Below are positions 12,001 through 22,688 of a DNA stretch of 64,000 nucleotides, one piece after another. The translations under genes were made by a program, and so were the position numbers. The DNA lies in the NCBI GenBank assembly GCA_905331475.1, contig CAJNYU010002220.1, positions 124,001 through 188,000 on the forward strand, written 5' to 3'. This DNA is from Rotaria socialis (lineage: Eukaryota; Rotifera; Eurotatoria; Philodinida; Philodinidae). Within the stretch, counting starts at the first letter, position 1. Every line of letters begins with the position of its first letter. The notes below the pieces were generated by a model, which did no database searches, was not told the origin of the DNA, and saw only the letters and a list, made by a program, of their open reading frames with translations.

Positions 12001-15000
12001 TAAATTTTTTGTCTGTCATTGATTCAAAATCGGATTCATATTTTCTTAGTAAAAGAAGCTTGAACAAGTTAATTTAAATGTTTATTATCTTTCATAACTT
12101 CTAACAATAAATTACCAATAAAAATATTCTACAAAAAAACAACCATTTACGCGTTGAATCAGTTAGTTTTACATTTTTTAGTACTTGTCGATCACTCCTA
12201 GTAACGATCATGTTATCCACTGTAACGATTCTTGAGTTTGTTATCCAAAAGAATCTCCCAGATCGACCAATCCAAGAGTAGACACCAATCGGAACCCATC
12301 CGATCCGACTCGTACCCAGTAGGATCTTTTCGGATTTTGTCGGACCCTACAGATCTATTGTCGGATTCCGGATTCCGGATTCGAATTTGGATCCTTAGTG
12401 TCGGATTCCTATGAATTCCAAAGAAACACTGTTGCCCAGGACAAACAATCAGATACTAAGATTTGATAAGAATCTGAATATGATCTTGTATGATCTTACA
12501 CGATCATATGAAAATCTGACAAAAAATCGTAGTTTATGAAATCTTGTATCAAGTCGCACAGTCAGATTCTTGAAAGATCTTATTAATGTGTAAGATCTTT
12601 CAAGAATCTGACTGTACGACTTGATACAAGATCTCAGAGACTACGATTTTTTGTCAGATTCTTGTAAGATTTTACCCATATTCAAAGATCTTGTAAGTAT
12701 TTCATAAGATCTTATGTCAGATTTTTCGACCTGGGATGACACCCATGGATGTCATTGGAAATTCAATGGGTTCTGACTAGTGGTTCCGATGTCAATTTCT
12801 CGGCCCGGAATCCTATAAGATTCTGTCGGATGGCAGGGTACTATCAAGTTCCTATCGGATTCGATGTGGGATTTCTCGACCTGGACTCTCTCTTCCCTGT
12901 CGTCCACTCTTTTTATGGCGATCGTGGAACGAGAGAAGGAGAGAAAATATCTTATACAGAGAAAGGAAAAAGAACAATAATTGAGTATGAACAAGAACGG
13001 TCGAGACATAAGATAAACTCGTTAGTGATATATACTCATATAGCGCATAAGATTATATTGAGCATGATGAACGATAGACGCGTGATACGGTAATTAGCAC
13101 TAGATGAATATGGAAGAGGAAAGAGTAGCATATTAGACAGCAACGAATGATATGATAAGTTAGAACAGTAAACAGAAACAATCATTGCAAACGACAGTGA
13201 CAATATATAATGATGCATAACATGTTCAACCAGGGTTGTCACATTCACTTGATCAGGTGATAGTCTCTGTCTTCTATTATTTAATATTATCCCACTATAA
13301 CTAAAAAGTCGCTCGGTTCCTGAAGATGTTGCAGGTATTGAGAATCGTTTTCGTGCAAAATATTTCTAAACAGGACACTTTGAAGAAGCTAATTCACTTG
13401 ACCAAAATTGAAGTGGATTTTCATTAACTATTCCTGATGGTAAATCAGCTTCTAGATACTCATCAAGTTCATCAGGCTTGAGAGCTTGATAGTTCGTTCG
13501 ATATGAGAAGACAGTCGATATTGATGAAGCAGATGACGAACGTCTACACCAGGTCGATGATTCCAGTCTTCAGATCTTTCCGGAACAGGTCTGGAAACGG
13601 CTTCTTTCCAGTGATTTCCCACTGGTTTCCTTGTCTTTCCCGCCGGATTCAGCAGGAAAAACAATAGGAAGTGGAAGCAGTATTCCATCCGCAAAAAAGC
13701 GTTCCCTGAACCCTTAACTTCCTCGCAAATCCAGTCATAAGAAACTCTAAGGAGCATACAATGATCCTAGAGGAACAGCGAGGAGGAAGCCAGGAATGCC
13801 AGCGGAAACCTTCACATCCAAAACGGAAAAGCAAAGGATACTGATGGGACAAACCGGAAGCACAACGAAACTCACGATTCTGCATCCTGAAACAAATATG
13901 AAAGATCTACGAAGATCACTACAGATCTTTATTGTGACTACCTTAGTTATAGGGTATTTCTGTGATTAGAAGATCCAGATCGATAGAAAATCATATTATA
14001 AGATCTTTCCGCGAAGAAACGCTGTAATTCGAGCTTGACTTAAGCCCAAAATCATGATTTTACTAATAAAGATCTTTGAAGGTGATTTGTTCTATTTACC
14101 TTAATTGGATGATATTCTGCTGATGGATAGTACGACACTGATTGTAAATGTTGCCCAAGGAAGATCTATAACAAGTCCAAACTCCTATGCCGATGCTTGT
14201 TTTCAATTATCATCGATTAATATTAGAAACTGGGTTGGAATGATTTTGAGAAAGTTTTGGTATAAAAAAAGTATGCGAAGTTTTACCTGTGACTTATCTG
14301 AACAGGTGTATTGCGCATCTGGGGTTGGAACTTTGAATACTCGCTCATATGGATAGATTGGTGATTTTCAGGGTGTTCATGTGTCGCTAGGTCAGTTTGA
14401 AGGGCCTCAGGCAATCTTGAAGACACTTTACTAGTAGCTGCATGGACGAATGAATGAACTTCTAAGTATCGAACACGCATATATATCTATATAGGTGAAG
14501 GTCGGCTGCTATGCAGTCTGAAGACTGTTTTAGTATTTCAATACTTTTTTTTGAGTGCTTTCGTTTTTGACATATCTAATTCTGTTGGATTCGGAGAGAA
14601 TGGTCTTTCTGCTCTTGTGCCTGCCTGTCACCTTCCGTTCGTGGTGTGGGACAGGTGTGCTTGCAGACCTTTAAAATTATAAGATTTGAGTATTTTGCCG
14701 GTTTCTAGACTTTCCAGAGATGGACGTGTAATTTATTGCTTTTTATGGTGTCGGTTTTTTGTAGCAGATGTTTTTGAACTCTGGCAATTAAATTAATTTA
14801 AACCAGCTCAGTAGTGATTCCGTTTACCTCGTTATCATGCATTGTCGCGTCGGATTATCTGAGCTAAATAATATCTTCCAATTTGAAGACACAATTCAAT
14901 AGTCTATCGTGGTCTCTATTCAACTATTGCTCGTAGCAGTGGGTTGTGGGCTGTGCAATCTCTTACGCGATATTTTGTATCTAATCGGCTGTTCTCACAC

Positions 15001-17297
15001 TGCTGTTAAATTCGTACTTCTTAAAACTGTTTTAAGAATGACTATCATTACCCACTTTAGCCCAATGTTCTGAAGAGAGTCAAAATCTTTATCAACGCTT
15101 GTATGAAATTGTAACTTTTTCTTAATATTTCATACATTTGAACATTGAATGTACAATTGTATTCTAGAGATTCTTTTGAGAGAGCGATCCAATTTGTCGA
15201 TTGTAAGGTATTAAAGTCATGTAGTTATAAGGAATACGTCTCAAATAGATCCTATCGTTTCCGGTTGCGAGATTAAATCGTCTGAAAGAAAATAAAAACG
15301 GTCGGATCTGGGAGTTCCAACCGAATCGGAAACGGAAGGAACATAGTTAGAATTCTGCTCCCGTGAAAAGCGTCGGAACCCTTCTCAGGAAGTTTGCCGG
15401 AAACGACAGCGGGATCCTGACATTTCATCCGATTGCAGGAATCAGCAGGGAAGAAGTCGTAAACGGTAGCCGTAACCGGTCCCGGAATACTGCTTCCATG
15501 TTTTTGCCTGGGACTTTCAATATCAGGCTTACGAGTCAGATCGACAACATTGTGATCAACATGAATACTATTTTGATCAAATGATGTTTGTTCTTTTGTT
15601 TCTATAAAAATGGGAGAAAATAGTATTTGAATTTCTAGTTATATGTTATTATTCATGTATTACCTTCATTTTCATCATCTTCTCCTTCGCCTAAAAGCCG
15701 ATGCAATAATTTTCTATTTTTGCTTGATGATGAAACACAATTTTTTGCTGTGTCCACAGCATCCAGTTGTTTCTCTCATAAGTACTTTCTAATATTAGCA
15801 TAACAAATGTTTTTTATTTGATTCGAAACGTCATCTAATGAGATATATCATCATACCTAATCATGTTATATCAATATAGAAGAAAGGATTTCTCTTACCC
15901 ATTTCTCTTAATGCTATTTGTTTGTTGATATATCTGATATTTTTGATTTTTAAAATTAATGATAATTGGAACATTTTCATATGTATAGAATAGTCACACG
16001 ATTCTGCGAGTGTAGGAATATCTAACTTGTACGCAATTAATGAGGCTATAGCCATTTTTTATACTATTACAAAACTTCATAGAAGAATAGTAAAATTTCA
16101 AAAAAATCAACCGCTGTCCCGATGTTACATTGAAAAATCTGCCGCTTCCGCGTCGCTACCGCCATGGACATCTATGGTATACAATTACTATGTAGATTGA
16201 TGACAAGAGAGAAAATATCAACAGAAATAGAGATACAGTTGACATCAATCTTTTTTGATATAGAAATAGAAAAATTGATTCCATTGATTTACTTTCAATC
16301 AATAACAAATTACTACATTTATTGATAGTCACAAAAATCTAAAGATAAAAGTGAATGGAGTAAACTAACACGTGTCGATTTTAGATACAATGAAATACAT
16401 ATACGTCCGTATATATTTACACAGCGTTCTTGTTTTTGTGTTACCCATGATGAATAATCATCGAAACATTTTATTAAGTCTTAATCATTCTTCTTTATTA
16501 CCTGTAATCAAAAGTAAAATAATCCTAAAAAGTTTTGTTTGTTGATCAATTTGATAAAAATAATCTAAACATGAATGATATTGAGGATATGATCGATATT
16601 TTGAATGAAACTAAGATTAAGAAAAAATGTTGAGAATATTTCTAAAAAATTATACAATTTTTGTGTGATCTAATTTTTCACTTTAGAGGCTAATCATCGC
16701 AATGATCCTCATTATGATGGTGAAGAACGATATAATCATAATGATAAATATGATAATGATGAAGAAAGAATAACAAAAGAACTTTTAATAAGTTTATCTA
16801 CAAGGAATGGTGATATTCGTTCAGCATCATTACCTAGTAAACGGCGTCATCATCATCATTCTCGTTCTAGACGCATACCTCAAGTTGTTCTTATTCCTCA
16901 ACAGCATTATCCTGAGTCGACATTGAAATCATCATCAAATCTGACTAATTCTCGTTCGCCTCCCAATTTATTCAATTCGAATATGCATTTACTTGAAACA
17001 CATTTAAAACATTTAATTAATAAACAGAAGCGTGAAGAAGATCGTAATGAAACAATTAACGAATGGAAATTAATGGCACTTATTATGGATAGATTGTTAT
17101 TTTGGCTTTTCGCAATCTTTACTGTTTTGAGTACAATTTTATGTTTAATTATTATACCATTTTTGAAAAATGCTGGATATATACCAGTACTATCAACAGA
17201 TTTAGTTACGGAATACAAGGCAACAGCAACAGTAGCAAATGTCACTGAGGGACAGTTAAGGATAAATCTTTCAGATGTATCGACAGTGGATACATAA
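9079..17297 (+). CDS. Nicotinic acetylcholine receptor alpha-type subunit, about 649 aa
   Basis: Pentameric Cys-loop ligand-gated cation channel subunit acting at the plasma membrane. Exons 9079-9408, 10126-10170, 10242-10482, 10542-10739, 10791-11315 and 16687-17297 sum to 650 codons with consistent phases. A signal peptide ([15 protein letters not shown]) is followed by a Ser-rich linker and the ligand-binding domain ([20 protein letters not shown]). The Cys loop is intact ([15 protein letters not shown], 13 residues between cysteines). The vicinal cysteine pair of alpha subunits is present ([10 protein letters not shown]). TM1 begins after [11 protein letters not shown]2 follows SGEKITLGI (a cation-type entry), TM3 ends near [10 protein letters not shown], and TM4 is in the last exon ([18 protein letters not shown]). 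The TM3-TM4 loop is long, His/Ser-rich and interrupted by a 5371-bp intron (11316-16686) holding a hAT transposon. The exact paralogue (alpha7- or alpha9-like) is undecided. Confidence 0.93.
9932..9951. repeat. AT dinucleotide microsatellite
   Basis: About ten TA units inside the 717-bp first intron of the nicotinic receptor gene. Confidence 0.85.
11500..11507. repeat. Left 8-bp target-site duplication of hAT element
   Basis: GTATACAA directly before the left terminus (CATAGATGTCCAT). The identical 8 bp follows the right terminus at 16177-16184. An 8-bp duplication is the hallmark of hAT insertion. Confidence 0.9.
12257..12885. mobile_element. CCCAGG-family element, outer copy, itself interrupted
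   Basis: Left end CCCAGATCGACCAATCC; right end, read on the other strand, TCCAGGTCGAGAAATCC. These are imperfect inverted repeats related to those of 12435-12735 and 52765-53061. The body is rich in GGATTC/CGGAT repeats and richer in GC than its surroundings. A second, palindromic family member lies inside it. No coding potential recognised. Confidence 0.55.
12435..12735. mobile_element. Palindromic CCCAGG foldback element, 301 bp
   Basis: Begins CCCAGGACAAACAATC and ends with CCTGGG preceded by a matching inverted sequence. Almost the whole element reads as one hairpin centred near 12585 (AAGATCTT on both sides of the loop, with GTCAGATTCTTGAAAGATCT inverted). Inserted within the larger related element at 12257-12885. 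I see no clear target duplication at its ends. Confidence 0.7.
13212..15838 (-). pseudogene. Decayed hAT transposase (C-terminal part)
   Basis: Read on the minus strand, the 3' part contains the hAT dimerisation signature: [18 protein letters not shown] followed by [12 protein letters not shown]. Upstream come [17 protein letters not shown] and [15 protein letters not shown] premature TAG separates the CPV and KYFARKR segments. Further upstream (about 15668-15838) lies more coding sequence with another stop (RKYL, stop, EKQLDAVD). It joins by a short intron to the segment near 15514-15620. The block is split by the 1964-bp insertion 13549-15512; removing that insertion leaves the two halves in one frame. 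The N-terminal BED finger was not found, though 15870-16055 may hold remnants. Confidence 0.82.
13549..15512. mobile_element. CCCAGG-family element, 1.96 kb, inside the hAT transposase
   Basis: Left end CCAGGTCGATGATTCC; right end ...GCCTGGG. Both ends carry the subterminal motif TGGAAGCAGTATTCC in opposite orientation (left near 13670, right near 15490), the same motif found inside 52765-53061. Its removal restores an uninterrupted transposase reading frame with no extra bases, so insertion apparently left no target duplication. I see no convincing gene inside; open frames of 60-100 codons lack recognisable motifs. Confidence 0.65.
16177..16184. repeat. Right 8-bp target-site duplication of hAT element
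   Basis: GTATACAA, identical to 11500-11507. Confidence 0.9.
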
Positions 17298-20200
17298 TAA
17301 ATTAATTTGATTATTTTGTGTTTTTCTTTGTAAATAATTATTTATATAACAAAAGCGGAATTAATTAATTTGTTTGTTTATATGATACACTTCATATACC
17401 GGATGACACAAATGAATAATGAAGTACTTAAAAAAAGGGTGAATTGTATGCTAATTCCTTTTTTTTTCTATTAATTTCTATTAACACCAACAACATATTC
17501 TGTATAAGTCGGCTAGAGTCTCAATGCGGACATCACGAAATCAGACTATACTCTTTATACCTTGACAGATTCTTGAAGACCCTTATAAAACATAATAGAG
17601 ATTAATAGACGTATATTCACTTCGAAAAATCGTATATAAAATATATTGTATGTATCTAATCTGATCTAATTGTATATTAAAAAGTATTTTGTATAAGTGT
17701 ACTGGATCAAATAGACACATTTTCAATTAGTTTGTAATTCATTTATGTCATGAACTCGAAAAAGAAGAAAGAGAAAACAAAATTCATCTCGACAAATACC
17801 AGCTCTTTGTTTGTTAATTGAATTCATAATTGAGAATTTTTCTTTGAAGATATTAACTTTACAACAAGAACGAACACAATCTCTATTACAATCTAGAAAA
17901 AAACCTAGATATTACGCTATCACAACTGTTGAGCTTAAAGTAATTCTTTTAATTATTTATTTTTCTGTTAGATTTTATTTCTCTTGCATTTAGGTTTATG
18001 ACCTTCGCGAAGTCAAGTGAAATTAAATAAAATTATCTTTTATATTCTTATATTTTTTATGATTAAACTAGATGGTATTCGAGTGAAACTCGAATACGAA
18101 TGCGGTACGAAGCTCGAATCAGATCTTCACGAAAAATCTTCAATTCAGAGAGATCTTGAATACTTTTTATGTCGACATGATGAAATTCATCACTGAGAAA
18201 ACTCTATTCTTACTTAGCAATACATTCTTAAGGGTCGATTTCGATTAATCGATTAATTATCTTCATGATTCATTATCTTAGATCAGCTGTCAATGAATAG
18301 ACTATAGTGGCGAACATATGTTCGTGACGTCACTTTAATTATCTCGCAGTAAATTTCTTTCATTTTCGTCATTTTGGAACCACATTTGTGTGTGAACAGA
18401 ATATCAGATTAAAGAATAGAAAAAATATGTTAGAAGTTCGATCTCGATACTTTCATCTCCCGGTTCAATGAGTTTTCTATGATTTTCGGCACTCGAGATC
18501 ATCGGGTCACAAAATGATGAAAAAGATGCGTACGTCGAGAAAGCAAAAGCAAAAGAAAACACGTGACGGACTACATAAATGCTGTGCTTCGCACCGCATT
18601 AAATAGTATTCAATTTGGAAATAACTTGTTGTCTATCAATTTAATATTTTTCAAATAAGTGAAAAGAGTCAAAATCGAACGATTTGCTCATGGTCGTCTT
18701 TTGAAAATTAACATACAAAGTGTTTTGATAACGATGAAAGTTATCTGATCTATAGAACACGGCACCACTTAAAAGAATCATATCATGGTAAAAATAGGAC
18801 AAAGTTTTGTTGTTTTCTATTCATTTCCTATTTATCATTTAAAGCATTCATGCTTGAAAAGAATCATCTTTGTTAAATAGACAATCGAGCAGTTAGTACT
18901 CCGAAAAAAAATATTCCTATATGATAAATAAATAATTTAAAATATCATGTAAGTTGGTTATTCTTTTAATTTTATCAGAAAAGCTATTGAATTTAAAGAT
19001 ATTATTAACGGACTTTCAAAGTCATACATTCAGTTTAGCATTTACATCTTCTTTCATCATGATTCATAAGGAATCTCATGTACAGATATGAATTTTTATT
19101 CGAACATATCTTCAAATATAAAAAGAATGCTGCTAAATGCAGTCACATTTTTAATTCACACTAGCTATTATTTGTTCATTCAACTGTCAGTGTACTCAGC
19201 CAATGTGTGCTGCACAAAAAGTAGATTTAACGTATTGTAGTATCGGAAAAGATTGTTATCTTTGAGAATATTTAGTATACTGTCCCGCTCAATCTTATTC
19301 ATTAGGCTCATATTGTTATGGAAAAAATGTTGTGTATAAAATTGACCGATAGACTGTGCCATTCAAACATACGAAGAAATGTCAAAAATGAATACGTTTA
19401 ATCTATAGAATAATAGATTTTCTTAACAAATTTTTATGATAAAATTTGCTATAATGTGTCAAGTAAAAGATAGATCATGGTAGGTTTTCTAATGAAAATG
19501 GTAATTTTTGAAAATTTCAAGAAAACCACTGATTTTTATATAATTATTGAACAGCGGTCTAATTGCGTGCAATTTTACTATTGACTTGATTGTAAAAATG
19601 AAGCGCACGGTAAGAGGTAAAGTTTATAAAATAACTCTTCTGAAATACAGTTTAATCATATCGATTAAAGAAAACAAATTAAATATTATTCGATTTGGAA
19701 GGAAACGTTTCTAACAATTGCATGAAAAATCAAATGGATAAACGTGTAATCCTAAGCGCAGTCATTACCTGTAGTTACTTCGAATATTGCAAGGAAGATC
19801 AATATAGTTCTTGTGACAATACTAATTTAAGTAAAGCAATAGAAACACGTATCGGTTATCAATGTGCTGACTTTATTCGATATTCTCATATAAGAGACGA
19901 TTGGTACGGTGATAAGGCACAATTTACACTTGTTATTGTTACACATTTCATGATGTTAATTTATTTTCTGTTCCTGGCGTTATTACTGATAAACATGTTT
20001 TTATGTTATCGACTACTGCATGTATGAATTGACAAGCTATGAAATTACAAGACGTTAAACGAGAATAAACAATTGTATTATAGAATTTTGACGCTCTGGG
20101 ACTTACTGCTATTATGTGCACCAAATAGTGAGAAGTTAACCGAGTTATTGTCATTATCACAAAACTATTAGAGAAAGTACATGAATAACGTGAAGAGTCA

Positions 20201-20557
20201 ATTGATCACAGTGAGAAAATGGGTATTTTTACTATGTTACAAATTTTCAGAGAATGGTCTCAATGTCTATATTGATGTAGCAGGTTTTAGATATATAAAA
20301 GAAATAATGCATATATTCGAGCTTCTGTTAACATGAGAAACAAATATAATATTTTATACGAATCACAGAAAATATTTATCTACTTAAGAAATTCAATAGA
20401 ATTAGTATTATTGATGGCTACCATTGACTGACCACTAAGTTGTTTAGTAAATGTATTGCACTGCGTGCAGATGTTGTTTGTCTGCAAAAATACTCGAGAT
20501 TATTATTTAAATATATTTTTGAACGGATAAATTGATCTGACGCAGATTATATTACAT
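17298..20557. other. Gene-poor stretch after the receptor gene
   Basis: No supportable gene in about 3.3 kb. An ORF at 19695-20027 (110 codons) encodes a Cys-containing segment and a hydrophobic stretch (MLIYFLFLALLLINMF), but I recognise no family and see no splice partners. It may be a relic of a membrane protein. The sequence between 18075 and 18600 holds inverted repeats, listed separately. Confidence 0.45.
18099..18600. repeat. Inverted-repeat-bounded segment, possible MITE
   Basis: AATGCGGTACGAAGC at 18099-18113 is matched, with one mismatch, by its reverse complement at 18586-18600. Just outside the left end is a perfect 10-bp hairpin (18075-18084 with 18088-18097, GTATTCGAGT). No clear target duplication, so the mobile-element reading is tentative. 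Confidence 0.4.
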
Positions 20558-20565
20558 GTCTTACC

Positions 20566-20816
20566 TAGAGGTGGCACTATAACTTTAAAAAACCAAAGTG
20601 AAAGTGAAAAATAATTTTTAGCCCGTCGTGATCAATCCTCTATTGGTTTAACTGCAACTTTAAATTTTAAAATTAAAGTTCAAGTATCTTAACTGTAATA
20701 TTAAAGTATAAAAGTTTAGTGTTCTACTTTAATTAAAGTTTAAAATGTTAAAATGTTTTTACCTCTAAACTTTAATACTTTTTTTAAAGTGTTTTAAAGT
20801 TAAAGTGCCACCACTA
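20566..20816. mobile_element. hAT MITE, 251 bp, intact ends
   Basis: Left end TAGAGGTGGCACT and right end AGTGCCACCACTA are inverted repeats of the TAG-N-GGTGGCAC type, typical of hAT elements. The exact 8-bp duplication GTCTTACC flanks both sides (20558-20565 and 20817-20824). The interior is built from repeated AACTTTAA/TTAAAGTT units in both orientations and codes for nothing. Its ends differ from those of the hAT at 11508-16176, so it depends on a different transposase. Confidence 0.92.
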
Positions 20817-20824
20817 GTCTTACC

Positions 20825-21753
20825 GTTAGAACAAGCGCTTCGTCAATATCAAGTAGTTGACGAAATAAAAAGATCCAATCTGATGAAGTAATTCTAAAAA
20901 TATATATCCAATTTCTTCCATGACAAAATCATATTGCAACTATACATAGAAAAGATTAAATTTTCTGGTTGAATCGTTCGATATGAGTGCATGCAGTCTA
21001 TTTCATCATAATCATTTGCTTATCTTATATATTTTCATAAGATTATTTAAATGGCAATGATGGAAGTTTTACAGGATTAAGAAGTTCATAGAAGTAACTG
21101 TGTTTGTCAAACTTTTAGGTAGTAAGTGTTTTGAAAAAAGAAAAAAAATTCTTTTGACGTCGTAAATACTTGGTGAGATTTTTCCAAATTCAAAGAAACT
21201 TAATCATTCTTTCAAAAATCTAAAAAAGAAAATTCTTTTGAAAGAGAACATTTTGTTGAGCTAAACAAAGCTTTCCATCAATCATATGAATAAAAATAAA
21301 AGTAAATTCGAAGTATGCCTCCTTGATTCTCTCGAAAAATCTGTAATTATTTTTTGCACTCATGAACATACTTGTTATTTGAAATTTTATCATTTTCTAA
21401 TAATGCATATTGAATACGACATAGAGTATGCTATTGTGTAATATAAAGCACTAAACATGTTTTTCAAATATGATAAAATTCCAGTTATTTTTGAATCTCT
21501 GAATCTTCTTTTTAACCGAGGAGAGCAATTCCTCATAATTTTTGTTCGTAACAATTTCTTAATGATGTAAAGAAAACATTTTTCTTTACGATATATATAT
21601 ATATATATAAATATCAGACGGCTATGTGAAAACTTGTTAATGTTCAAAAACCCTTCTTCATTTACTACAAGCATCAAATAAATTGATCTTTGACCGGAAT
21701 ATCTATTTAATATCGTTTACGATGAGCTAACAACTTCAATCAATAATATGTCA
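20825..21753. other. Gene-poor stretch
   Basis: AT-rich. Contains a TA dinucleotide run at about 21591-21609. No gene supported; the open frame covering 21390-21677 is low-complexity. Confidence 0.45.
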
Positions 21754-22191
21754 TCAATCTTTAAAAGATGTAAAGTCTGATTCAAGTTGAGAAATAAGTT
21801 CGTCTATATCAGTAACAACCGTGACCTATATTAATAATGTGAATATAAAAAAAAGGATTAAAGATATAATAAATATTATCCTACTTTCCAATATTCTTTA
21901 GACCATTTTTCATGTTTCTCTCTCCATTGACAAAAGACATAGACTGATAAAAGATTTGAATTTTCATGTATATCAGGTACTATGTGTTCACCTTTTTGTC
22001 CACTGATAATGAGAAAAATATCTCATTGAACTATGCGCACCACGTCCAATAAATCTTTTGAAATCATTGTCCTCCAAAAATTGCATACAATCGCCAAATT
22101 TTCGACAAAGTTGATCCAAATGCTGCTTATTTTGTTTATTGTTTATGTTTGAATCAAGCCAAGTAAGAACAATTTTATTGGAATTTGCCAT
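21754..22191 (-). pseudogene. Bdelloid-type Rossmann-like module gene, frameshifted
   Basis: Starting at ATG 22191, the protein reads MANSNKIVLTWLDSNINN, then CRKFGDCMQFLEDNDFKRFI. After a one-base frame change near 22022-22030 it continues as FLIISGQKGEHIVPDIHE and LLSVYVFCQW. A 59-bp intron (21826-21884) follows, then VTVVTDIDELISQLES and a stop at 21754. The alternation of hydrophobic strands (IVLTWLD, FLIISG, LSVYVFC, VTVVTD) suggests a flavodoxin- or TIR-like alpha/beta fold. From memory, the arrangement WLD-N-N ... SG--G--IVP-IH ... S-YV-C ... DELISQ is a recurrent N-terminal module in bdelloid predicted proteins, often before TPR or ADP-ribosyltransferase domains. Here it ends after the module. 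The frame change implies a pseudogene or a sequence error. Function unknown. Confidence 0.6.
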
Positions 22192-22521
22192 CGATAGATT
22201 TTGATAATTTACAGTAATTTTGTTTTTCTTCAATTTCTTCCTAATTCTTAAACTTATAATAATTTTGTCTATTTAAAAGTATTATTGAACGTCAACTATC
22301 GTAAAAATAATAAAATTAAGAATAGCAAATACTATTTGCTGCTGTCGTTTATTTTTATTTTTTCTCGCACAACGTGACACTTCTCAATGTACGATTTTAT
22401 TGAAAAAAAGCTACAAGATAAAGAATTTCGACTGCTTATTGAAGAACAAGAAAAACGTGCGTTCTTTTGTCTATCGTAAATGTACTTGGTTGTAAATTAT
22501 TCATCAACATAACATGCACAC

Positions 22522-22688
22522 GATTCAAAATTACAATAAAATTAGTTTTCAGCGATATTTATATATTGGTTGGATAGAGCATAACGTGACACCTAGAAAA
22601 AAATAGCTTTCCTAGATTACACGTTATGCTCTATCCAACCAATATATAAATATCACTGAAAACAAAGTTTGCTATAATTTTGAATTGC
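22522..22688. repeat. Long hairpin, arms about 65 bp
   Basis: The left arm runs from GATTCAAAATT through GGTTGGATAGAGCATAACGTG. The right arm is its near-perfect reverse complement, starting CACGTTATGCTCTATCC. The loop is about 30 bp. The AACGTGACAC motif also occurs alone at 22370-22380. Probably a foldback or MITE remnant. Confidence 0.7.

Larger units (their letters stand above)
11508..16176. mobile_element. hAT-superfamily DNA transposon, 4669 bp, nonfunctional
   Basis: Termini are inverted repeats: left CATAGATGTCCATCGCGG, right the reverse complement of CATAGATGTCCATGGCGG, each flanked by GTATACAA. Subterminal GC-rich GCCGC-type repeats lie at both ends, unlike the AT-rich surroundings. 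Inside, on the minus strand, is a decayed hAT transposase with the C-terminal dimerisation motif. Three further CCCAGG-ended insertions sit inside (12257-12885, 12435-12735 and 13549-15512). The element lies wholly within the intron separating TM3 from TM4 of the nicotinic receptor, so splicing would remove it. In-frame stops and the nested insertion make it unable to move by itself. Confidence 0.9.

Noticed and set aside
13452-13885. Two minus-strand ORFs of 78-101 codons
   Set aside because: They lie in the CCCAGG-family insertion and the hAT remnant. They show no conserved domain, and one only overlaps the true transposase in another frame.
19695-20027. 110-codon ORF with a hydrophobic C-terminal stretch, considered as an ion-channel S6 remnant
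   Set aside because: The resemblance (ALLLINMF) is too short to support a family, and no flanking exon could be joined.
20441-20480. Short GC-richer hairpin (CTGCGTGCAGATG) considered as a tRNA or snRNA part
   Set aside because: No cloverleaf, A or B box, or Sm site could be found around it.
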